A DNA stretch of 13,245 nucleotides. Source: Hepatocystis sp. ex Piliocolobus tephrosceles. Its lineage: Eukaryota > Apicomplexa > Aconoidasida > Haemosporida > Plasmodiidae. Below the pieces are notes generated by a model. The model saw only the letters and a list, made by a program, of their open reading frames with translations. It ran no database searches and was not told the DNA's origin. A program made the translations under genes and the position numbers. The stretch spans positions 1 to 13,245 of the forward strand of contig CABPSV020000568.1 in NCBI GenBank assembly GCA_902459845.2, written 5' to 3'. Shown one piece after another: positions 1-12,000 of the stretch; position 1 is the stretch's first letter, and the number at the start of each line of letters is the position of its first letter.

Positions 1-3000
1 TAACATTATTGTTACTACTGCTAACATTGTTGTTACTATTACTAATGCTACTAATGTTACTACTATTATTACTAATATTACTGTTACTGCTATTAATAAT
101 ACCATTAGATAAAATATTTTTATTATAAAACTGGTTAAAAAATATACTAATTTCATCTGAATGGTTTACAGCCTTTTTTATGCATTCTGTAATTAACTTG
201 TATAAATTGCAATTAATATTACATGTACGTAACTTTTTAAAATGAGAAGTAGGATTATCTTGACTAAATAAAAAACATTTTAAAAGTATAACTGCTCCAG
301 TAGCTGATTTTTGTACACAATTTATTAAAATATGCATAAAATGATTTATTAATTGTTCACATTCTTTAACTTGTTGTTGAGTTATTTTTATATTACCAAT
401 AATAAAATAAAGAGATTTTTTATTATTTCTTGTTAAATGTTTATATATAATTACAATATTACATAATTTTATTAAAACTGACATAATCATTTTTAGTACG
501 GATTCTATTAAACTTGTCCGTTGTAAAGAGTTAAATTCGGTTTTCAGCTTATTATAATTATGTGGACCATATATAGTATCATCTGATAATTTGCAAAATT
601 TTCTGTTTATATATTTAGTATTACTTTCGTTCATATCGTAGTCAGTATTATCGACTTCTATATTTTCACCAGAAACTAGTATACCCCATAAAACTGTCTT
701 TATCAAATTCCAACTAATTAATTTTAGTTTCTTATAGTTCAAATTTTCGTTCACATCGTGCTTTATGCTTTCGTTATCTTGGGTATCTGTCCATTCTGCG
801 CTTTTTTCTGTACTCTTTTCTATGTCATTTTCTGCACCCTTTTCTGCATCCCTTTCTGCATCCTTTTCTGCATCCCTTTCTGTATCCTTTTCTGCATTCT
901 TTTTTGCATCCTTTTCTGCATCCCTTTCTAATGTACGAATGTTGTTACTCGAATGGGAGCTGTTACTTGAACTGTAAGTAGCACTAGAATGAGAGTCGCG
1001 TTTGGAATCAAAAAATTCGTCTAAATTATCATCTAAATTATCGTCTAAGCTATTGCTTACGTTATTGCCTAAGTTGTCGCCTGAACGCTCATAACCACGA
1101 ACGATGAACTGGTGACATGTACAAAAACTACTAGAACTAGCAGAACTACCCAAACTACTAGAACTACCAGAACAACCGGAACTATCCGAAGCATCATTTC
1201 TCTCTTCTCCGTTTGTTGCGAAACTTAACTTTCCTCCATTATTATGTTTCGTTTGGGATAATATGTTACTTTTTTTAAGACTCTTACTAATTTTTTGTTT
1301 TTTTTTTTTATTATTTGTGAATGAGCTTGATAAACTTTCCGGTGTGGTACAATTATTTACACATTCTATTATTTCTTTATTAATAACAATTGCTTTTTTT
1401 TTTACCCAAACATTTACAACTACATCCTTTGTATCTGTTTTGATTGAAATGTCTAATTCGTAATTGTTTTTTTTGAAATAATGTTTCCTAGTGGATGTAG
1501 TACCATTTTTATTAGAACAAATTTCTAATTGTACATCTGATATGACTTTAGCATTTCCATATACATTACATACAGGTTCTCCAATTACGGACCAATAGCA
1601 ACCATTCGATTTATCAAGCGTAGACTGCGTACATATATTTGTGTCGGTGGTATAATTTACATATTTACTCAGTTTTTTTAAGGGTAAGGTATATGTTAAT
1701 GAATTTTTATATTGTTGGACACATAAAGCGTAATAGTTATTTTCAGATATATATTCATTTTTGATAGTAAAACCTTTTAGATTTTGTAAAATTTGAGACT
1801 TTGTTTTTGTTGTATATTCTTTGTTTTCATTATTATCTGTTTTAGTAAGAACCTCGTGATAAATAACAACTCCGATAATCACATTATCAAGTACTACTTC
1901 ATGTTCGTTTTCATTTTCAGAAGAATTATAACTTATTATTTTGAAAACTTTTTTTTTAATCTGTTTTTTCTTTTTCTGTAATTGTTCAGAATGTATATAT
2001 CCTTTAATATCACATAAGTTCTTTTTTACTGTATTATTTTTATAACTTTTTTTACTAGAACTACCAACAGATATAACATTTTCTTTAGATCTAATTTTTT
2101 GAACATTTTTTGTAGGTTCGTTGATTATATACACTTGATGGTTATTTTTATTTAATTTACTATATTTTATAGCTTTGTGACAATGCGAGCATGTTAATAC
2201 TCTGTTATAATTGTAACTATGGTTAGTACTGTCAACTAAGTAATTTTCATTATTAAAACCGGAAAAGGACTTTTTTTTATTTCCCAAGTGTTTTTTTTTT
2301 TTATTGTTTAAGCATGTCTTTTTCTTTTTACTATTGATAAGTATTTTTTTTCTTAAATCTTCAAGGTTTAAATGAACTTCTCTTAATAATGGTTGACAAA
2401 TAGTTAACATATGATATAAAAAAGGGACAACATATCTACTGTCATTTAATGGTTTTACTCGTAAACATATTTGCAAAGATATCAACCTTAATATACTTTC
2501 AATCCATAATGTATTCATAGAATTTTTAATAATCCGTGAAAAATTAAAATAGTTCATTATCATTTTACGATTATATTTTAAATACCATATACAAATACTT
2601 TTAGTTATGTCAGTTAATGTAAATGATAAAGCATGTTCCATTGGTTGTTCTAATAAATTGTTGTAACAAAATAAATTATCTTTTACCATATATACATTGT
2701 TACCACTTTTGTTGAGTATATTGTTGCTGCCATTAATAATGTTAGGTTTGTTTTCGTTATTTACATTTATTCCTGTGAGGACATTTTGTAAGGGTGTCGT
2801 ATTTCGAAATTTGATAATAATAATATGCAACAATTTAAAAAGCATCCATCCATAGTTTTGTACGGAAAATAAACATGGGTCAAACACATTGCAAAGCATT
2901 TTATTACATTCATTTACATTTTTTCCTCTCCTGCTTGATGTAGGTACAAGTATATCTAACATAACTGGCCATTGTGTACTTTTGTTAGATTTTTCTCTTA

Positions 3001-6000
3001 ACAATTCAAAAATAGCTTTCTTATTTTTGTTCTTGCACAAATGTGTTTTATTTCTACTACTACTACTACGATTGTTGTTGTTTCTTAACGTAGCGTTTTT
3101 GTATTTTAACGTAGGAGACGTCACGTGTAAGCTCAACTTATCATTAACATTATTATCATTACTATCGATATTACTGTTTTCAATACTTTGCTTAGTTTTG
3201 ACAACTTTTTTATTTTCGCTCGTATTATCCGAGTTGTGATTATGTTTATACCTATCCATTTCTGAACACGTATTTAAACATAAGTTATTATTTTTATTCA
3301 TATTAATTAAAGGGTTTTTAATTTCTCCAAATATACCGGCACATAACATAGATTTAACACTTCTACCAATTAAGTATCTGCATAAAAAAGTTAATTGTTC
3401 TATTCTTATTAGTTTTAAAACTGTACCTAAATTAATATCATCAATTAAAAAATTTAGGATTTCATTTAATTGTGGGAAATTTTTAACATCAATTGCTTGA
3501 TCAAGAAACTGTTGTATAGGTATAGTTTCTAAATTAGTAAAAAGTTTACAATTGTTTATATATTCTTCTGATAGTACATTTTGTTTCCCATCATTACTAT
3601 TGCTACAATTACTACTGTTTTTTCCTATGCTAGTTTGATCCGTATTGTTGTTACTAGAATTATTCAATATTTCTTCAGAATTTGTAAGAACTAGATTTCG
3701 CATGTTACTTACATTTTCTGTATTTTTTCCAAATTTTACCATTTCCTGTTGATAATTCCCATTATGCATATCAATTAAATTAAGAGCAGACGTATTTCGA
3801 TCGTAATCGAATAAGTGGTTTATACCCATTGTTTTGTCATTGGTATTGTTACAAATTGTATTATTATTAACACCATTCATACTACTATTACTACTACTAT
3901 TAGTACAAGTAGCGTTTTGAAATAATAAACTATTTGCTTCATTGTTTTTAAACGAAAATGGAGGTATTATATGTTTATAATTTGTCATATTATTATCATT
4001 TTGCATTTTCACTCCAGTCTTGATATTCTGAGCAAAACTGTTACTTGTTAATGTGTTATTGTTTACCCACAATTTTCCATTCATATGACTATCACATTCA
4101 TTATTATGACCTCCATCATTACTACTTCCAGTGTGGCCGCCATCATTACTACTTCCATTTTGACCACCACCGATACTACCATCCTCTTGTACTAACAACC
4201 TATTATCAGAAGATTCACTGTTTTTGTCAACATGATTATAATTGGTATAACCATTTAGATCGTAATTATAATAATATGAATTATCATAATTTTGGTAACT
4301 GTTGGATTCGTTACTTATTTTTCGATTATTTAAGTAGATATTTATATTTTTGTCATTTGTTATAGCAATAGTGTTATCATATTTGATTTGTACATTATTT
4401 GATTCGTTAAAACTAACATTTCTCTTATACGTTTTTAACAATCTTTTTAATAGATACATATTTTTTGTTGCTACTTTATTAAAAATATTTTCTGTACTAA
4501 ATTGCATACATTGTAACTTATCATCTATTTTATTTTTATGTTTATAAAATTGTTCTAAATAACAAGAAGAAGAAACATTTGTTTTAAAATAAGAACTGGC
4601 AAAGGTAGGCACAGTTGCAGCTTCTTGAATAATATAATAGTCACTACGATCTGGATATATTTTTCTAATAGTAGTAGGAATATTATAAGAATCACGGCGC
4701 ATAAAAACAATTTGTTCATCCCATTCATGTGAAAATGTATTATTAACAATTATTGGGCATAAACCAAATGGATAAGTCTGTGTAATCCATTCACATTTTT
4801 TTATAATTTTATTTATTTGTTTTTCTCGTTTTTTTTTTATTAAATCTACTGTTATTGATTCGTTACTTATATTGAAGCAATTATTGTTATTAGTATTATG
4901 TAGTAATCCATTTTTTTCTACATCTCCCATTAATGTATTAGTACCACTTGGGATCATTTTATTAAAACTGTTTGCATCCTTTTCGATATCATCATTTGAA
5001 TCATATTTGACTCCGTTTTTTTTTTTTTCATCAACCAATAATTCTTTAGATTCTTTATTGCGTTTATTTTCTGCAGCCTTTCTTTTATAAAGCTCGAGCT
5101 CGTCTAAACTGCGATGTACAGTATTATTCAGTTTTTTATTGGTACCGAACGCTTTATATAACGCATTAGATATCGTAACACTAAACTCCTCAAACTCTCT
5201 AATTTCAGATTCGGAAAATTCCATACTTTTTTCCAGCTGTTTTTCATCACTCACTTGAAACTGAGAAGATGATGATGCACATTGATTATTTTGTTTCTGA
5301 TGGTTTGTTTGACTTTTCGATATTAGATCAATAACTCCTAGTCTTGCTAAATTACATGCTATTTTTATTTTTTTTATTTCTAAAATTTCATTTATTAATA
5401 TATCGTCTTTTTGTTCTTTAGTATATACATGTTCTGAATAGTTTTTGTTCAGGCATTCTGTTCTATTGCTATGGTTATACCCCGTTAGGTACAAAAATAC
5501 AGCTACTAAAGCTATTTGGGCTCTTTCAAAATTTTTATGAAAAACATTATAATGAGTTCCTAAAAATGACACAGCTTCTTTATCATTTGACATTAATTTA
5601 TATACAAATTCTATGTTCTTTTGTTTTTTATGCATATTACTTACTTCTTCCGTGTTAAAAATGGTTTTTCTTTTTGTTTTTTTTTTTTTTTTCATCTTAT
5701 TTTGTTCTTCACATTCTTTCATATGTTTACTGTACTCGTTACTGTTAACCAAATCGTTACTCAAACAATTTTTGTCTACATAGCCTGATGGTATAAAATT
5801 TGCTTGCATACTTGTTTTTCCCCAAGATTTGCTCGCATTTAAAACATTTTTACCACATAATTCGCTTGTTGGTATTTTTTTAGATAAACCACTATATAGG
5901 TTATGAGTATTACCCTGTTTGTTTATATTTTTGGTTACAGATAAAAAGCTTGAAACACTTTGTGGGAGAACATAATGATTAAATACATAATTTTCGTAAT

Positions 6001-9000
6001 CACATACGGAGCAATCTGTAAGTTGTAATAAAATAGTTCTGATGGCTTTTTCAAAATCATAATATTTATTTTTTTTTGATGCAATACGAATATACTTGGC
6101 AGCATTAACTAAAATTAATGGTATTGGATATGAGTTATTAGTAGTACCAGAATTTGATTTTAAATATTTGCTCATGTTTACATGTATTTCGTATATACTT
6201 AATTTATCAGACATAATAGTAAAATATGTTAAAAAATGAGTAGCTAATGTTGTAATACTCATACAACAATTTGCTAACGGATGTAAACTATCTTTATGTA
6301 TCGACATTTCATAAGTCAAATTTCTAGAAGTTAATAAACTTTGTAATGTTATTTTTAAAAACATAGGCCATATATTTAAAGCCATTTTAAATGAAAAATA
6401 ATTTTTTAATTCTTTGATATAAAAATAATTTGTTGTTTTATTATCAGCAAGAATATTTGTCACATATGCTAGACATGGTATTATCCCATTCGTTACAAAA
6501 TTACATGATTGTAATAATGTCAAATTTTGAGGTTTTGCTATGTTATAACACGATTGGAATAGAGTTGCTTTTTCACCATTGTTCAGTTCATTTTGTGTAA
6601 CTTTAGACCCAAATAAATGAATAAACTTGAATATACCATTATTTTCATATAAGTAATGATGTGATATAGTAGATAATACTCTTAATCCAACACCTAGCAT
6701 TATTTTTAATATTTCTTCTAAAAGGGAAAAAATAAAGTTTAGTTTTTTCGAGTCATTATTATATTGTATCAGTTTTTTTTTTATCTTTTTCAACTCTTTT
6801 AACTTTTTTACTTGGCTGTATTTGCTATTTTCTCCATTATTTCCATTTTCGCCACATTTTAATTTTTTTGACATTTTATGCACAATTTGATTTAATTGGG
6901 CTTTAAAATTGATTGTTGAATCTTCTTCATTTTCATACACATCTTCTAATTTTCTTCTTACATAAAATTCATCTGAATCATCGGAATTATAACAGTATTG
7001 ATGGCAAATTACACTTTTGTTTTTGTTATTGCTGCGTGTGTTGTTATTATTTTTTTTAGCATTTTTTTCTTTTCTCTCATTTTTTTCATTTTTACTATTG
7101 ATACTATCTAATTTTGTATGAGAAATTTCAGAAAAAAATCCGCTGTTGTTACTATTGCTGTTATGTTTACACAAACTTAAATTAGTGTCATCCGAATTGG
7201 ATACTAAATCGTCAATTAAACCAGGGGTTTCACTAGAATCTAATGGAACCCATAATTTGTTATTACTTTCGTAAAAATTATGCATAGTATCATAATTTCT
7301 GCTATGTCCGTTTTCTAAAACAGAGTCACGATCATTTATATAATTCGGGTATGTTTTGTAGCTACTTGTATTATTGATACTACTATTGTATTTATTACTG
7401 ATGCGATTATCTGTCAAGCAGTTGTGACAAGTGTTAAAAAATGGGTTGATCTTGTTCGTAGGTATTTTGTTAGTATATGATTCGGTAACATCATCACAAT
7501 GGTTATGTATATTGCTGATTCCATTGCGCCAGTTTATACTAGATCTCGATACAATTTTCCTATTATCTTCATCTCTATCCATTTTTGACATTTCAGCATG
7601 TAGATTATAAAAGGGGATAACGGGTTCGTAGACAAAATTTTTAGAATATTCATATTTATTGGTTATAGCTAGAATGTATGTAGTCAACATTAGTACTATG
7701 CCTCTTAAAAAGATAGATGCAATTTCGCTTGCATTACCTACACTATTATTTTTTTGTTGAATTTGGTTTATTATATTAAAATAATAATCGTAGGGAGTAG
7801 AGGTATCTATCTCTTCATTGTCAGAAGTGTGTTTATAAAAAGAAAACAATTTGTGAACAAAATAACAAGATTTTGTTTCTGCATAGAAATCATATTCATT
7901 CATAGGTTGAACGGAAGATACATTAATAGAATTATTAGTTTGTTCATTAATTAAAAAAATTAATTCATCAACAAATGCTCCCAAATGTGTACTATCTAAT
8001 ATTCTACATTTTGAATTTTTTTTTCTTTTCCAATATCTTTCAATTTCTTGTTTATTTTCCTCGTAATATTTCCTTTTCTTTTTTTTTTCTACTATATTGT
8101 CAATACTCATATTTATTTCGTATAATAGCTCCGAACTAGTACTGTTTAAAGTAGAGTTAGAATAGGAAGAAGAGAGTAAAGTGTTAGCTGTGTTCATAGT
8201 TGCCGATTCTGGAGAATAACCATTTTTATTTATAATGAAATCTGAACTGTTATCTTTTTGAGAACTATTTTTATACGGTTTACTTAACAAACGTTTCATT
8301 ATTATACCTAAAATACCTTTTGATTCCAATGAATTTAACACATTTAGTATCATATCTGAATCTAAATTATTATTTATTGAAAAAAACTTAAGTAATTTTA
8401 AAATAATTTTTATACTTATTCTCAAAAATATATTACTTATTATTATTTTATCTCCCTCTAAAAGAATTTGGTATACATTTCTTCTTAATAACCATAAAGT
8501 ACCATTAGTATCTAACTCTTCTATTTCATAATTAGAATCTGTATAAAAATCTTTTTTATTTATGAACGGTGTTTTTAATTTAATAATTTTTAAAAAACAT
8601 ACCATTAATCTTTCTGCTAATGAGTAAAAATTATCATTATTTTCTATTATGTCATTATTTGTTGTGTTTATATCACTTTTTAAATATAACTTTAAAATGC
8701 TTAATGCGTAATTATGTGCATCGGACATTTTATTCCATTCGTATAGGTATTGTCGATATTTAGCGAAAGAGACATTACTGTAGCTCTTGCCATTGTTGTA
8801 ACTGTTACTATGCTCATTATTAGTAGCAACCAACCCGTTTGGACATTCTGTTATGGCGGCCGATCTTACGCATTCGCCCCCTACACTCGCGCCTATATAT
8901 TCCTCCACGACACTCGCTCCTACACATTCCTCCCTGACACCCGTTCCTATATATTCCACTTCTAAACAACTCCTTGCCAATTTGCTCAACCTTCTAAGAA

Positions 9001-12000
9001 TTTTATTATTGTTTTCTATAAATTTAATTAATACTTCAAATGTGTAAATGTCCACATTATTATATGATAAACAAACATACTCCTTTTTAATTTTATTTTT
9101 ATGATCACTATGATTCCAATCGTAAAAACGATATATGTATCGATTTAATGCAGTGGAAACTTTATTATAAAATTCAATAATGTTTATATGATTTTTTAAT
9201 AAAAAGTTTTTATTATTATCTAATATCAATTTTCTATTAATTAATTCGTTTACAAATGTGGAAGAGCAATTAAACTCTTTTGGAAATTCAGCAACACATG
9301 TTCGGGATGTAAATACCTTTAACCTTATACTATTATTTAGCACGAGTTTGTCATTATCGCTTTTGCCGCTTTTATCGCTTTTGTCGCTTTTGTCGCTTTT
9401 GTTTCCTTTGTCAACACTGCTATTGCCTCCAAGACAAACAGAACCCTTTTTTACACAAGTTGATAATAGATATTTTCCATTAGAATAAATGACTATATCT
9501 GTATGATCATTTTCAGCCATATTTCCATCACTGCTATCATTGTTATAACATCCTTGATCTACCAATATGTCAAAAACAATTGTGTTCATATTGGTAACAT
9601 CATATACATTTATATGTTTGTTTGTTGTGTTATTACAGTTATAGTAGTTACTACTGCTATTATTATCATTACTAAATACTTTGTCACGAATAATATAATT
9701 AGAATATTTTTTATCATTAGTTTGATAAGAATTTTGCTTAACATTGCTAAACATTTCACCTTCTTTTTCTTTCATATTATTACCTAACTGTGTATGCTTT
9801 ATAATTTTCGTATACATATGATTTTGTATAAAATTTATTTCCAGAAAATTGTTTACTTTATTATCTTCACTTGAAGTAACATCAATATCCAATTGGTTAT
9901 TTTTATCATTGTCATCTTCACTTAATTGAAATAATATTTTGCACTTCGACCCATGTTCGTCTAATACTTTTATAGAATTATCAATTTCAAAAACAACGGA
10001 AAATTGAAATATATACGATCCATAGGTTGGTAGTGTATTACTATAGTATTCACAAGGTCTTAAACAATTTTTTAAACACCTTTGTGGTTTATCATTAATT
10101 TTAAAAAACATAGGGTAATGTAATGAATATAATTGTAACAGTTGTAAGGATTGGTATTCATGTAAAGGTATTCTACATAGCACTTTATGAAAGTTTGTGT
10201 AATTGAATGAGCGTGATTCATTACCATTTTCATTACCATTTTTATTATCATTTTCATTACCATTTTCATTACCATTTTCATAGATATGTTGATTATTACT
10301 ATGAGGAATATACCTGTTTTGCCATGTTTCAATGTTTGGCCTAAAATATTCACCATTCGCGCCATTCATTTGACTCGTTCCATTTATTTGGTTTATTTCA
10401 TCCATTTGGTTCATACTACTTTCCCTATTGTTATAACTCCTATTTTTACCAGATACATTCAATTCATATGTCAAGTATGGTATAATTATGTATTCCCCAA
10501 TCGTATTTAAAAAATAAACTATATCTTTAAGCGAATTTTTATATAGTACTAATTCTAAAAAAGTATCCATTGTTTTTAATGTTAGCACTAAATCGTGATT
10601 AGAAATTGCATATTTTAAGATTTCCTTACATATCTTATTTGTATTGCTATATGCGTCTAATGGTAGTATAGAATAATTATATTTTTTATTATTACTATTA
10701 GCATCAAATTGCATATCAACTAAATTGTTTTTGTTATTGTTCATAAGGTAATAATTCTGTCTCTCTCTATTTGATAAAAATGTAAGTAACATATTAATTT
10801 CTTCATTCTCAATTGGAATCGCATTTATTCCTTTTAAAATCAGTTTCATAATGTCATAATAGTTAACATGATATTCAAAGGGGGATACACGTGTGTTAAC
10901 ATTGTTCTGAATGGTACAATTTGGACTTGCATTATATGGACTTGCGTTATATGGACTTGCGTTATATGGACTTGCATTATATGGATTTGCATTATTCGGA
11001 CTGTCATATTTAAAAGCAGAAGCAGAACTATTTTGGATATTAAAAAATTTTAATATCATATCTGGCATCAATGCAGAGTCATCAAATCTACTTAAACTAT
11101 TATTATTAGTATAAGGCCAATATTTTACATAATTTGGTGATGGAATCATTTCGCTTTTTATTTTACCAGTTTTAAATAATGTAGTTTTTAGATTATCACT
11201 CATTGCCTGTTCTACCATATATTTTACTTCCATTTTGGATTTACTTTGATAACTATATATTGAATTTCTAACATTTTTTAAATGCTTTGGTAATAAAAGA
11301 GTATTATTAGTCTTTATTTTAGTAATGTTACTGAGGTTTCTTTTATTATTATCTAAAGTTTCTATACTAGCACTACTACTATTACTACTATCATCTTCAT
11401 GTACCATTTCATCATTCAAACTAATCATTTTTAAATATTCTTCATGTTTTTTATCTTTCCATGATGTACTATCCATTTTATTTAATATATTAAATAAATA
11501 ATCTTCATAATCTTCTAATTCGTTAAAAGGTTCGATAAGAATATCTAATTCATCTTTAGTGTTAGAATTTTGTTTCCAGATATCATCAGTACTATCATTT
11601 ATTTTTAATGACTGACACGCGTTAGAATCACTAAATGCTTTCTCCTCTTTTTGTGTGACTGTTTGTGTTGTAGCAGTGTCAAAACTTGTTTTATTTTCTA
11701 ATTCATTATATAATAACTTATTTTCTAAAAAACTATTATTTTTACTTACAGCTGTAATTATAAATTTTATCATTATTTTACTTAAATTGTCATAATGTTT
11801 TTTTTTTTCTTCTTCTAAATAATTGATAAACATTAAAATATCCTTTTCAAAGTTTTTTTTTATATTCAAATTATCATTTTTTATTTGCAAGCATTTAAAA
11901 AATCGTTCAAATATTTTGGCTTTATGTAATAACAGTAAAATATTTTCGTAACTGTTTATTACTCTAGAAGACGATTCTAATAGTAAAAATTCACCATAAT

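Noticed and set aside
4555..4749. 64-residue minus-strand hydrophobic frame
   Set aside because: It overlaps the giant ORF in another frame of the same strand, and its composition matches a shadow reading.
7610..7735. Possible transmembrane helix at about residues 1477-1518
   Set aside because: The hydrophobic run contains an internal Arg and lies in a helical scaffold-like context with no signal peptide or paired helices.
8867..8962. GC-richer patch as horizontally acquired DNA
   Set aside because: It is under 100 bp, lies in frame in a continuous ORF and is fully explained by tandem repetition.
9356..9400. Short direct repeats as a CRISPR array
   Set aside because: The units are contiguous, 9 bp long and in frame with the ORF; there are no spacers and the genome is eukaryotic.
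10072..10365. 97-residue minus-strand frame with a Met/Lys repeat
   Set aside because: It is the out-of-register reading of the NGNE repeat inside the giant ORF.
765..11114. Many plus-strand frames of 60-116 residues opposite the giant ORF
   Set aside because: They are Phe/Leu/Tyr-rich antisense readings of Lys/Asn codons, often over repeats (for example 765-977 and 10868-11114). Several do not begin with ATG. None resembles a protein family.
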